Shown: one piece after another, positions 1 to 6,848 of the stretch
Position numbering within the stretch: position 1 is the first letter of the stretch
Layout of the letters: each line of letters starts with the position of its first letter
From: Usitatibacter sp035624355
GTDB lineage: Bacteria > Pseudomonadota > Gammaproteobacteria > Burkholderiales > Usitatibacteraceae
Reading direction: 5' to 3'
Assembly (NCBI GenBank): GCA_035624355.1
Contig: DASPRQ010000007.1
Location: forward strand, 1-19,014
Length of the DNA: 19,014 bases
Translations under genes and position numbers: made by a program
Notes under the pieces: generated by a model
What the model saw: the letters and a program-made list of their open reading frames with translations, nothing else
What the model was told of the DNA's origin: nothing
Database searches by the model: none

Positions 1-846
1 ACCGCCCCCTCCCCAGCCACCCCACGGGCCCCGTCCGATGCCGCGCACGAGCCCCGCTCCGCTGAAGATCGTGAAGACGAACGCGAGGAGAGCCACGATG
101 ACCCCGAGGGCGAGGCTGCCGAACACGAGCCACGCGGCCACCCCCGTGATCGCTCCCGTGAGGCCCGCGCCGAAGAGGCGCCCGAGGAGCCCCCGCAGCA
201 CGAGGGCGACGATCGGCACGAGGAAGAACGCGAGGAACACGAAGTTCGCGTAGGACGACGCGAAGTCCGCCTTGCGCTCGTGCGGCCGCGCCGCCGGCAG
301 CGGAAGGTCCTCGCCCTTGACCGCCTTCACGATGGCGTCCACGCCGGCGTCGATGCCGCCCGCGAAGTCGCCCTGGCGAAAGCGTGGGGCGATGACATCG
401 GACACGATTTCCTCGGACAGGAAATCGGTGAGCGTCCCCTGGACGCCGCGCCCGGTATGGATGCGGATGCGGTGCTCCTGCTTGGCGATCACGAGCAGCA
501 CCCCGTCGTCCACGCCCTTGCGCCCCAGCCGCCATTCGTCGGTCACGCGCGTGGCGAAGTCCTCGATGGGCTCGGAGCCGAGGGACGGGACGATGAGCAC
601 CACGACCTGCGAGCCGCGCTCGCGCTCGAACGCCGCGAGCTTCGCCTCGAGGGCGTCGCGCTCCGCCGCGCCGAGGGTCCCGGTCTGGTCGATCACGTGC
701 GCGGTGAGCTTCGGCACGGGGATCGGCTCGCCGGGCTCCGCCGCGGTGGAGCCCGCGTGCCCCAGCAGCGCGGCGAGGAACAGCAGCACGGCCGCGAACG
801 CAGGGCGGAAGAACCCGGCGGCGCGGGCGTTCGCGCGCCCGGGCAT
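1..846 (-). CDS. TPM-domain (YgcG-like) membrane protein, partial
   Basis: The frame reads in from the ATG at 846 and is still open at base 1, giving 282 codons with the C-terminus missing. Residues 1-36 look like a signal peptide or anchor (hydrophobic core FAAVLLFLAALLGHA). Residues about 48-178 match the TPM (TPM_phosphatase/Psb32) domain, with the typical start VIDQTGTL, then GSQVVVLIVPSL, the segment GVDDGVLLVIAKQEHRIRIHTGRG and the FRQGDFAGGI end. Two hydrophobic stretches follow (about 201-219 and 228-262), and then a Gly/Trp-rich tail begins, as in YgcG-type proteins. The ATG lies directly after the TAG stop of the lemA gene (TAGATG), so the two are probably translationally coupled. 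LemA/TPM pairs recur in bacteria. Their role is poorly defined; envelope or membrane-protein maintenance has been proposed. The family call is confident, the function is not. Confidence 0.88.
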   Translation of the reverse strand, partial: MPGRANARAAGFFRPAFAAVLLFLAALLGHAGSTAAEPGEPIPVPKLTAHVIDQTGTLGAAERDALEAKLAAFERERGSQVVVLIVPSLGSEPIEDFATRVTDEWRLGRKGVDDGVLLVIAKQEHRIRIHTGRGVQGTLTDFLSEEIVSDVIAPRFRQGDFAGGIDAGVDAIVKAVKGEDLPLPAARPHERKADFASSYANFVFLAFFLVPIVALVLRGLLGRLFGAGLTGAITGVAAWLVFGSLALGVIVALLAFVFTIFSGAGLVRGIGRGPWGGWGGGG

Positions 847-1467
847 CTATTTCGCCGGAGCCGGCGCCGGCGCGGCCGCCGGCGGGAATTGCACCTTCGG
901 CGGCTCGGCGATGGCCTTCTCGTTCTCCACCGCGAAGGACTCCTTCTCCTTGTAGCCGAACATCATCGCGGTGAGGTTGGTCGGGAACTGGCGCACGAGG
1001 ATGTTGTAGTCCCGCGTCGCCTTGATGAAGCGGTTGCGCGCCGTCGTGATGCGGTTCTCGGTGCCCTCGAGCTGCGCCTGGAGCTCGCGGAAGTTGGCGT
1101 CGCTCTTGAGCTGCGGGTAGTTCTCCGCGACGACCAGCAGGCGCGAGAGCGCGCCGGTGAGCTCGCCCTGCGCGTCGGCGAAGCGCTTCATCGCCTGCGG
1201 GTCGTTCAGCGCGTCGGGCGTGAGCTGCACCGAGCCCACCTTCGCGCGCGCCTCGGTGACGCCGAGCAGCACGCTCTTCTCCTGGCTCGCGTAGCCCTGC
1301 ACCGTCGCCACGAGGTTCGGGATGAGGTCGGCGCGCCGCTTGTACTGGTTCAGCACCTCGGCCCAGGCCGCCTTCACCTGCTCGTCGCGCGTCTGGAACT
1401 CGTTGTATCCGCAACCCGAGAGCGTGAGCGCCGCGAGAAGCGGCAGGACCCACAGGAATCTGCGCAT
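847..1467 (-). CDS. lemA: LemA family lipoprotein
   Basis: This is a 206-residue protein with a lipoprotein signal: a charged MRR start, a hydrophobic core and lipobox LSGC with the acylated Cys at about residue 19. The mature part has the LemA family pattern: YNEFQTRDEQVKAAWAEV, then NQYKRRADLIPNLVATVQGY, a long helical segment, AENYPQLKSD, a RITTARNRF stretch and the ending YNILVRQFPTNL...FGYKEK. The C-terminus is a low-complexity Pro/Ala tail. The ATG at 1467 is chosen because AGGAGA lies at good spacing upstream and because the lipobox falls at the right distance. The gene lies 65 bp downstream of the uracil-DNA glycosylase stop and is immediately followed by the TPM-domain gene. Its molecular function is unknown. 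Confidence 0.95.
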   Translation of the reverse strand: MRRFLWVLPLLAALTLSGCGYNEFQTRDEQVKAAWAEVLNQYKRRADLIPNLVATVQGYASQEKSVLLGVTEARAKVGSVQLTPDALNDPQAMKRFADAQGELTGALSRLLVVAENYPQLKSDANFRELQAQLEGTENRITTARNRFIKATRDYNILVRQFPTNLTAMMFGYKEKESFAVENEKAIAEPPKVQFPPAAAPAPAPAK

Positions 1468-1485
1468 GTCGTGGTCTCCTGGACT

Positions 1486-1502
1486 CCGGCGAGGATCGCC
1501 GG
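1486..1502 (-). promoter_or_regulatory. perfect inverted repeat in the lemA leader
   Basis: CCGGCGA at 1486-1492 and TCGCCGG at 1496-1502 form a perfect 7-bp stem with a 3-nt loop. It lies about 19 nt upstream of the lemA ATG and just before its ribosome binding site, in the 65-bp gap after the uracil-DNA glycosylase gene. No T tract follows, so it is either a leader hairpin or a weak terminator of the upstream operon. Its role is inferred only. Confidence 0.4.
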
Positions 1503-1532
1503 CCCGATGATGTGGGGCGGGTGAGGCCGTTT

Positions 1533-2240
1533 TCAAGCCGCCTCGCGCAACGCGCGGCGCGCGAAGAGGAGGTCCTCCCACGCCTTGGCCTTCTCCGGGA
1601 GGCTGCGCAGGAGGTAGGCGGGATGGTAGGTGACCACCACGGGCGTGCCGCGATAGCGGTGCACGCGTCCCCGCAGGCTCGCGAGGCTCGCCTCGGTGCC
1701 GAGCAGCCGGATGGCGGCCGTCTTCCCGAGCGCCACGATGAGCTTCGGCTGGACGAGTTCGATCTGCCGGTCGAGGAAGGGCGCGCAGGCCGCCGCCTCT
1801 TCCGCGGTCGGCGTGCGATTGCTCGGCGGCCGGCACTTCACCACGTTCGCGATATACACGTCGCGGCCGCGCGCGAGGCCGATCGCCGCGAGCATGCCGT
1901 CGAGGAGCCGTCCGGCCTGTCCGACGAACGGCTCGCCCTGCTCGTCCTCGTCGGCGCCCGGGCCCTCGCCCACGAAGAGCCAGCGCGCCGACTCGTCGCC
2001 CACCCCGAACACCGCCTGCTTGCGCTGGCGACAGAGGACGCAGGCCGTGCACGCGCGCACGGCCGCACGCAGCTCCTCCCAGCCCATGGCGGCGCCTGCG
2101 GAAGCCGGCACGGCCGCCGGCGCCCGCCCGGGAGCGGCGGTTTCCCGCCACGCTTCCGGCTCCCGCGGCGCCTCGATCAGGCCGTAGAGGCGCGCGACCG
2201 GGCCGAGCTCGAGGGCGGCGAGCGTGCGCCGGTCCCTCAC
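1533..2240 (-). CDS. uracil-DNA glycosylase, family 4/5 type with [4Fe-4S] cluster
   Basis: This 235-residue protein removes uracil from DNA as the first step of base-excision repair. Visible signatures are motif A, GEGPGADEDEQGEPFVGQAG (residues 91-110), and the C-terminal motif YHPAYLLR (His206-Pro207). Cysteines fitting the Fe-S cluster are C64/C67/C70, C136 (VKC) and C152. IANVVKCRPPSNRTP is also characteristic of the family. About 55 residues, Pro/Ala-rich in part, precede the catalytic domain. The GTG at 2240 is chosen because it overlaps the rimI stop (GTGA) like the other junctions in this operon. An internal ATG at residue 52 (MGWEELRAAV) would give a shorter protein containing only the domain. 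It is the third gene of tsaB-rimI-udg, a conserved order in betaproteobacteria. Confidence 0.93.
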   Translation of the reverse strand: MRDRRTLAALELGPVARLYGLIEAPREPEAWRETAAPGRAPAAVPASAGAAMGWEELRAAVRACTACVLCRQRKQAVFGVGDESARWLFVGEGPGADEDEQGEPFVGQAGRLLDGMLAAIGLARGRDVYIANVVKCRPPSNRTPTAEEAAACAPFLDRQIELVQPKLIVALGKTAAIRLLGTEASLASLRGRVHRYRGTPVVVTYHPAYLLRSLPEKAKAWEDLLFARRALREAA

Positions 2241-2698
2241 AGCGTGAGCCCGAGGAACAGCGCGTCCTCGCGGCCCCGGGCCGCGGGATAGTACTCGGGA
2301 CGGATCGCGATCTGCTGGAAGCCCAGCCTGCGGTACAGATGGCGCGCCACCTCGTTCGAGGGACGCACCTCGAGGTAGATGATCTGGGCCCCGGCCTCGC
2401 GCGCCACCTGGATCATGTGCCCGAGGAACGCGCGCCCGATGCCCTGGTTCTGCCACTCCGAGGCGACGGCGAAATTGAGCAGGTGCGCCTCGTCGAGCGC
2501 GACCATGAGCACGGAATAGCCGATCACGGATTCGCCGTGGGCGACGACCCAGCACTCGTAGCCCGCGGTGACCGAGTCGCGGAAGTTGCCGAGGCTCCAG
2601 GGAAACTCGTAGAGCGACTTCTCCAGGCGCGCCACTTCCGCGAGGTCCGCCGCGCGCATGCGCCGGTAATGGATCTGGGGAATCGGGACCGCGCTCAC
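2237..2698 (-). CDS. rimI: GNAT N-acetyltransferase RimI (ribosomal protein S18 N-alpha-acetyltransferase)
   Basis: This 153-residue GNAT protein has the RimI pattern: IHYRRMRAADLAEVARLEKSLYEFPWS at the N-terminus, the acetyl-CoA pyrophosphate loop QNQGIG (residues 83-88) followed by RAFL, the YLEVRPSNEVARHLYRRLGF segment, and a C-terminal RPEYYP (133-138). RimI acetylates the N-terminus of ribosomal protein S18. The GTG at 2698 overlaps the tsaB stop (GTGA), and its own stop overlaps the GTG of the glycosylase gene, so the three genes are probably co-translated. RimI next to TsaB is a very common arrangement and supports both calls. The coding length is typical of the family. Confidence 0.95.
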   Translation of the reverse strand: MSAVPIPQIHYRRMRAADLAEVARLEKSLYEFPWSLGNFRDSVTAGYECWVVAHGESVIGYSVLMVALDEAHLLNFAVASEWQNQGIGRAFLGHMIQVAREAGAQIIYLEVRPSNEVARHLYRRLGFQQIAIRPEYYPAARGREDALFLGLTL

Positions 2699-3375
2699 CG
2701 TCTCGCCCCTCGCTCCTCGGCCGTGAGGGCCACCTTGTCGCGCAAGTATAGTGGCCCCGCTTCCTCGGCGGCCATCGAGCCCCCGCGCGCGAAGCGCCGC
2801 GCCGCGAGCCGGGCGACCGCTCCGGCCCGCGGAAGGTCGCCGGCGAAGCGCATCTGGACCACGTGGCGGTAGGCCTCCCGCAGCCACGGCAGGCGCTCGA
2901 AGCCGCTGCCCGTCGCGGCCCACGCCCGTCCGGGCAGCGGCGGAAGCGACCCCGCATCGACGAGACGGGGAGCGACCACCTCGTCCCAGTCGTCGCCGTT
3001 GCGCGCGTACGCGGCGACGTAGGCCTCGTTCATGCGTGCGTCGAGCGCGGCGACGACGCGCCGCTCGTTCGACTGCTCCGCGAGCGCGAGCAGCGAGGGA
3101 ACCGGCACCACCGGGCGCTGCGAGGCGAAGGCGAGCCCCTGCACGATCCCGCAGGCGATGCGGATCCCGGTGAAGGACCCCGGGCCCTGGCCGAACGCGA
3201 ACGCGTCCATGGCCGCCGCCTCGAGGTGGGCGCGCTCGAGCACCTTGCGGATCATGGGGACGACCATCTCCGAATGGCGGTTGTCGGCCATGGCCTCCTC
3301 GACGAAGAGCTCACGGTCCCGCAGCAGCGCGACCGAGCACAGCTCGGTGGATGTCTCGACGGCGAGGAGGTTCAC
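2695..3375 (-). CDS. tsaB: tRNA threonylcarbamoyladenosine synthesis protein TsaB
   Basis: This 226-residue ASKHA-fold protein is the non-catalytic partner of TsaD in making t6A37 on ANN-decoding tRNAs. The N-terminal LLAVETSTELCSVALL, the HSEMVVPMI segment and FGQGPGSFTGIRIACG (residues 61-75) are diagnostic. The GTG at 3375 (VNLLAVETS) gives the usual TsaB N-terminus. The same frame stays open upstream to an ATG at 3474 that overlaps the DUF1501 stop as TGATG, which would add 33 residues. Those residues do not look like TsaB and the stretch is AT-rich promoter-like DNA, so the short form is preferred. TATAAT sits exactly 6 nt before the GTG. It is the first gene of the tsaB-rimI-udg operon. 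Confidence 0.95.
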   Translation of the reverse strand: MNLLAVETSTELCSVALLRDRELFVEEAMADNRHSEMVVPMIRKVLERAHLEAAAMDAFAFGQGPGSFTGIRIACGIVQGLAFASQRPVVPVPSLLALAEQSNERRVVAALDARMNEAYVAAYARNGDDWDEVVAPRLVDAGSLPPLPGRAWAATGSGFERLPWLREAYRHVVQMRFAGDLPRAGAVARLAARRFARGGSMAAEEAGPLYLRDKVALTAEERGARR

Positions 3376-3474
3376 CCGGGCATTATAGCGAAGCGTCGCT
3401 CCTCGCGTTACTAGAGATTTATCAATGACTTGTCGTTTATACTTAATGTCGTTTCTGGGATTGGCTTCCGGCAT
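3376..3474 (-). promoter_or_regulatory. AT-rich upstream region of tsaB with TATAAT
   Basis: This 99-bp gap is clearly poorer in GC than its surroundings. On the minus strand a perfect TATAAT (3387-3382, preceded by GC) ends 6 nt before the tsaB GTG, which would put transcription start at or near the start codon. No good -35 is seen at 16-18 bp. A second AT-rich stretch (about 3405-3450) could hold another promoter, but its hexamers are weak. This region probably starts the tsaB-rimI-udg transcript. Confidence 0.5.
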
Positions 3475-4637
3475 CAGGTCTTCACGAGCTCGAGGGGCCT
3501 GAATCGTCCGCCCAGCACGTCGCGCGAATCGATGTTCCACCAGCGCTCGAGGACCGTGGCGTAGTAGGCGCGGAAGTCGACGGCGTGCGGGGGATTGCCG
3601 TTGCCGTCGAGCCGGTCCAGAGCGGGCGGCGCGCCGTAGAGCCCGCCGCGCACGGCGCCGCCGAGCACGAAATGGGCGCTCGCCGTGCCGTGGTCCGTGC
3701 CGCCGCTGTCGTTCTCCCGCGGGCGCCGGCCGAACTCCGCGTAGGTCGCGACGAGGGTCGAATCCCAGCGCCCGATCTCGACGAGCGCGGAGCGCAGCGA
3801 CGCGAGCCCCTCGCCCAGCTGCCGCAGCAGGTTGGCATGCACGCCCTGCTGGTTGGCGTGGGTGTCGAAGCTGCCGAGGGACAGGCGCACCACGGCGATC
3901 CCCGCAGGATTGGCCGCGAGCTGCGCGGCCGTGCCCGCCGCGTAGCCGAACGGCCCTTGCGGGAACTGCGTGGCGAAGGCGCGACCCGCGTGCAGGCGCT
4001 CGGCCGAGGCGAGCACCTCGTTTTCCACGCGCAGGATGTGCGCGAGCGCCGCGTTGCGGCCCGCGCGGGCCGGCTCCGGGCGCGCGAGGCGCGCGTTGCG
4101 AACGAACTGCTCGGGGCTCGCGAGCGCGATCGAGCGCGCCGAGCGCCCGGCGAGCGGCCCCATGCCGCCCGTGCCCACGACCACGCCGTCGGCCGCGTAC
4201 GAGGCGGGACAAGGAGAGCGCTCGAAGGCGCGGGCAAGCCATCCCTCGTCGAGGTACTCGTTGCTCCTCGAGGCCGTGTCCCAGATCTCGATGGAGCGGA
4301 AATGGGAGAGGTTGGGATCGGGATAGCCCACGCCCTGCACGACGGCGAGCTGCCCCGCCTCCCAGGCCGGGTGCAGCGCGGCGAGGGAGGGATGCAGCCC
4401 CGCCTGCTCCGAGATCCGCAGCACCTGGTCGCGCGGGATGGCGAGGCGCGGCCGCAGCTCGGCATAGCGCGGATCGGCATACGGGACGACCGTATTGAGG
4501 CCGTCGTTGCCGCCCTTGAGCTCCACGAGCACGAGCAGGCGGCGCTCGGCCCAGGCGCTCGCGGCGCGGGCGAGGCCGCTCACGCCGACGGCGAACGGAA
4601 CCAGGGCGGAGAAGCGGAGGAAATCGCGTCGGTCCAT
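3474..4637 (-). CDS. DUF1501 family protein, Tat-exported
   Basis: This is a 387-residue protein. It begins with a twin-arginine signal (RRDFLR at residues 3-8, then a hydrophobic stretch to about residue 30), so it should be exported folded. DUF1501 signatures are LVELKGGNDGLNTVVPY (37-53), SHFRS (111-115), the LSLGSFDTHANQ region (FDTH at 257-260) and SGGTDHG (311-317). The family is usually described as distantly related to sulfatase/alkaline phosphatase folds, but no reaction is established. The ATG at 4637 has GAGGAGGG close upstream. It follows the DUF1800 gene by 8 bp, the normal pairing of these two families, so the products probably act together outside the cytoplasm. The stop overlaps an ATG in the tsaB frame (TGATG). 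Confidence 0.92.
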   Translation of the reverse strand: MDRRDFLRFSALVPFAVGVSGLARAASAWAERRLLVLVELKGGNDGLNTVVPYADPRYAELRPRLAIPRDQVLRISEQAGLHPSLAALHPAWEAGQLAVVQGVGYPDPNLSHFRSIEIWDTASRSNEYLDEGWLARAFERSPCPASYAADGVVVGTGGMGPLAGRSARSIALASPEQFVRNARLARPEPARAGRNAALAHILRVENEVLASAERLHAGRAFATQFPQGPFGYAAGTAAQLAANPAGIAVVRLSLGSFDTHANQQGVHANLLRQLGEGLASLRSALVEIGRWDSTLVATYAEFGRRPRENDSGGTDHGTASAHFVLGGAVRGGLYGAPPALDRLDGNGNPPHAVDFRAYYATVLERWWNIDSRDVLGGRFRPLELVKT

Positions 4638-4645
4638 GTCCCTCC

Positions 4646-6124
4646 TCACTTGAGCTGGTAGACGGGGTCGGAGGCGAGCGCGCGGACGCGCGCGGCCGCG
4701 TCGAGACCCGCCGGCACCGGATCCGCGGGGTCGGCCGCGAGCACGAGGCGATCGAGCTCGGCGGGGTCCCGCGTCGCTCCGAGAGACCTCGACCAGCGCG
4801 CCGCGTTGAAGGTGTACGAGCCCATCCCGACCTCCATGAGGCGCTCCAGCCGCGCCCCGGGCCCCGGCGCAGCCTGCGCTTGCATGCCGGCCTGCCGCAT
4901 GCCGCCGTCGTCCGGCGCGGACAAGCTTTCCATGAAGGCCGAGCCGCGGAAGACGCGATCGACGAACTCCTTGCGGCCGAGCAGCGTGGCCGTGTCGATC
5001 CATGCGTCGCCGCCGGGCCAGCCCTTCACATTGGGCGGGGCGAAGAGGTTCTGGCCGAACGCCGCGCAGGCCACCGCCGCCGGGCGCAGGTCCGCGGGAT
5101 GGACGTCGAACGTGCGCAGCGTGCCCACGACCAGGTCGACGGGCGACTTCACGAGGCTCGCCCGGTTGGCGGGGTCCCAGAACGCGTCGGACAGGAAGAT
5201 CGCGCGCAGCAGGGGCTTCACCTCGTAGTGGGCGCCGCGGAAGACGGCCGCCCAGCGCTCGACCACGGCCTCGTCCGGCGTCGGCGAGACGAACTCGCGC
5301 CACAGCTTGGCGGCGACGAAGCGGGCGGTCTCGGGGCGCGCGAGGAGGATGTCGATCACCTGGTCGCCGTCGAGGCGGCCGCTCACGCCGAGCACGGTCT
5401 TCTCGCCCGGGTCGTGGAAGAAGGGCCGGTAGCGGTAGGCGCCGGTGTCGGGATCGAGGCTGAAGCCGGTGAACGCGCGCGCCGCCTCCTTCACGTCGCG
5501 CTCGCCGTAGTGGCCGACGCCGAGGGTGAACAGCTCCATCACCTCGCGCGCGAAGTTCTCGTTGGGCGCCTCGCGGCGGCTGCGCGCGTTGTCGAGGTAG
5601 ATCAGCATCGCCGGGTCCTTCGCCACCCCGTGCAGCAGCGCGCCGAAGTTGCCTAGCGCCTCGCGCCGCAGCAGCACGTTCTGCCGGTACATGAGCTGCG
5701 CGAGCTTCACCTTCTGCTGGCTGGTGGCGAAGTGGTTGTGCCAGAAGAGCGTCATGCGCTCGGTGAGCGGGCTCGGCGTGGCGAGCATCTCGCCGATCCA
5801 CCACGCGCGAAGCTCCAGGCCCTGGCGCACGATCTCGCCTCGGAAGGCCTTGGGATCGTTCTTGGCCATGGCCCGCAGCTCGCGCACGGGCACGAAGGGC
5901 TCGTGGACGAACGCCGGCGGCGGCGTCAGGGCCTCGGTGCGCGCTCCGGCGAGGAGCCGGTCGACGGCCTCGCGGCGGTCGAGCGCGGCGTATTCGCGGA
6001 TCTCGGCATCGGTCGCGCCGAAGCCCGCGCGGTCGAGGAGGTGGCGCGCCCCGTCGTAGCCGATGGGAACCGCGCCGGCGGCGAGCGGCGCGAGCAGGGC
6101 GAGGATGGCGATCGGGATTCTCAT
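4646..6124 (-). CDS. DUF1800 family secreted protein
   Basis: This 492-residue protein has a short N-terminal signal peptide (MRIPIAILALLAPLAAGAVP). Conserved DUF1800 blocks are visible in order: AxHLLDRAGFGAT (26-38), WWIGEML and MTLFWHNHFATS (WHNHF at 128-132), NENFAREVMELFTLG (188-202), EAARAFTGF (213-221), KLWREFVSP, and NVKGWPGG (365-372). The biochemical role is unknown. The invariable partner is DUF1501, present here 8 bp downstream. The ATG at 6124 follows GGAGGAGC. The EF-hand gene ends 64 bp upstream on the same strand, and a long hairpin lies between them. Confidence 0.92.
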   Translation of the reverse strand: MRIPIAILALLAPLAAGAVPIGYDGARHLLDRAGFGATDAEIREYAALDRREAVDRLLAGARTEALTPPPAFVHEPFVPVRELRAMAKNDPKAFRGEIVRQGLELRAWWIGEMLATPSPLTERMTLFWHNHFATSQQKVKLAQLMYRQNVLLRREALGNFGALLHGVAKDPAMLIYLDNARSRREAPNENFAREVMELFTLGVGHYGERDVKEAARAFTGFSLDPDTGAYRYRPFFHDPGEKTVLGVSGRLDGDQVIDILLARPETARFVAAKLWREFVSPTPDEAVVERWAAVFRGAHYEVKPLLRAIFLSDAFWDPANRASLVKSPVDLVVGTLRTFDVHPADLRPAAVACAAFGQNLFAPPNVKGWPGGDAWIDTATLLGRKEFVDRVFRGSAFMESLSAPDDGGMRQAGMQAQAAPGPGARLERLMEVGMGSYTFNAARWSRSLGATRDPAELDRLVLAADPADPVPAGLDAAARVRALASDPVYQLK

Positions 6125-6145
6125 GGCGCTCCTCCCAGGATGGCA

Positions 6146-6180
6146 CGGCCCGCGCCGGCGACGGAAGCCGCCGCGGGCCG
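6146..6180 (-). terminator. strong intercistronic hairpin between the EF-hand and DUF1800 genes
   Basis: The arm at 6146-6159 pairs with 6167-6180 over 14 positions with a single C-C mismatch (6155/6171) around a 7-nt loop. The stem is almost pure GC. In the direction of transcription (minus) no T tract follows, so it is not a classic intrinsic terminator. It may be a partial terminator or a stabiliser of the upstream EF-hand mRNA. It lies 22 nt before the DUF1800 ATG, so it could also influence access to that start. Confidence 0.45.
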
Positions 6181-6188
6181 CTGCGGCC

Positions 6189-6647
6189 TCAAAGCGAGGC
6201 GCCGGGGCGGCGGTGCGCCGCGCGCAGCTCCTCGGGAGTGAGGAAGCCGTCTCCGTTGGTGTCGAGCTGCCCGAAGCGCTGCGCGAGGCGCGGCGCGTTC
6301 GCCTGCGCCTCGGCGAGGCTGATGCGGCCGTCGCCGTCGGTGTCGATCTTCTTCCAGCGCGACGCCCGCGCCTGCTTGAAGTACGCGCGCAGCTCCTCGC
6401 GCGTGATCTGGCCGTCGTGGTTCGCGTCGATCTCGTCGAAGTGCCGCGCGAGCCGGGGCAGGGCCGCGGCCTCGTCGCGGCTGATCATGCCGTCGCCGTT
6501 GGTGTCCGCGGCGCGCAGGCGCTGCCCGTGGTGGCCCGGGGCCGTCGGGTCCCCGGCGGGGCCGAACGGTCCCAGGGCCGGATCGGCGAGCGCGAGCATG
6601 GCCGCCGAGCCGAGGCCCAGTGCGGTGAGGATCGCGACGTATTTCAT
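6189..6647 (-). CDS. secreted four-EF-hand protein
   Basis: This 152-residue protein has an N-terminal signal peptide (about residues 1-21, ending LALA). It has four canonical 12-residue EF-hand loops: DTNGDGMISRDE (48-59), DANHDGQITREE (74-85), DTDGDGRISLAE (102-113) and DTNGDGFLTPEE (129-140). Each has acidic or Asn ligands at positions 1, 3 and 5 and Glu at position 12, so calcium binding is likely at all four. It should act in the periplasm or outside the cell. The ATG at 6647 follows AAAGGAGC. It is divergent from ompR and lies upstream of the DUF1800/DUF1501 pair on the same strand. Its leader is nearly identical to that of the Tyr-rich protein gene at 9076. Confidence 0.9.
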   Translation of the reverse strand: MKYVAILTALGLGSAAMLALADPALGPFGPAGDPTAPGHHGQRLRAADTNGDGMISRDEAAALPRLARHFDEIDANHDGQITREELRAYFKQARASRWKKIDTDGDGRISLAEAQANAPRLAQRFGQLDTNGDGFLTPEELRAAHRRPGASL

Positions 6648-6665
6648 GGAATGCTCCTTTCGATC
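6644..6665 (-). repeat. shared translation-initiation leader, copy 1 (EF-hand gene)
   Basis: Minus-strand GATCGAAAGGAGC followed by ATTCCATGAAA. It matches the plus-strand leader at 9059-9081 except for one extra A before the Shine-Dalgarno sequence. It includes the ribosome binding site, the spacer and the first two codons. Confidence 0.7.
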
Positions 6666-6750
6666 GGGTGCGTCCGAGGTTGAGCTCGGGCGGATGCCGC
6701 GAGCGTAAGACCGATCAACGCCCGAACGCGCGCGCGGGAGACGGCGCCTG

Positions 6751-6764
6751 GTAAGCAGATGTAA
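6751..6764. promoter_or_regulatory. candidate response-regulator site, GTAA-N6-GTAA
   Basis: GTAAGCAGATGTAA is a direct repeat of GTAA spaced by 6 nt, about one helical turn, as expected for a dimer of an OmpR/CpxR-type regulator. Its second half, AGATGTAA (6757-6764), is the exact reverse complement of TTACATCT at 6802-6809. It lies between the divergent EF-hand gene and ompR. A lone GTAAGA half-site is also seen at 6705-6710. Binding is not shown; this is pattern recognition. Confidence 0.45.
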
Positions 6765-6789
6765 TCGGCGGGCGCGGGGCGGCGCCGCT

Positions 6790-6809
6790 GTTAACATTCC
6801 CTTACATCT
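6790..6809. promoter_or_regulatory. second, oppositely oriented candidate site upstream of ompR
   Basis: GTTAACATTCCCTTACATC reads on the minus strand as GTAA-N6-GTTAA, so it has the same spacing as the site at 6751-6764 but in inverse orientation. It lies 40-59 nt upstream of the ompR start codon, a plausible place for autoregulation. Both sites stand out as AT-rich islands in a very GC-rich intergenic region. Confidence 0.42.
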
Positions 6810-6836
6810 CGTCCGGTGAAGGGGCACCGTGCCCGC

Positions 6837-6848
6837 TAGCATCGTTCC
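6837..6848 (+). promoter_or_regulatory. possible -10 element for leaderless ompR transcript
   Basis: TAGCAT (6837-6842), preceded by GC, ends 6 nt before the ATG of ompR, and no Shine-Dalgarno sequence is visible. The same geometry occurs at tsaB and at the methyltransferase gene. No convincing -35 is seen. Confidence 0.35.

Noticed and set aside
280..1524. Long plus-strand open frame opposite the TPM and lemA genes
   Set aside because: Its translation is Arg/Ala/Leu/His-rich without any family motif, and it mirrors real minus-strand genes. High-GC DNA gives such antisense frames.
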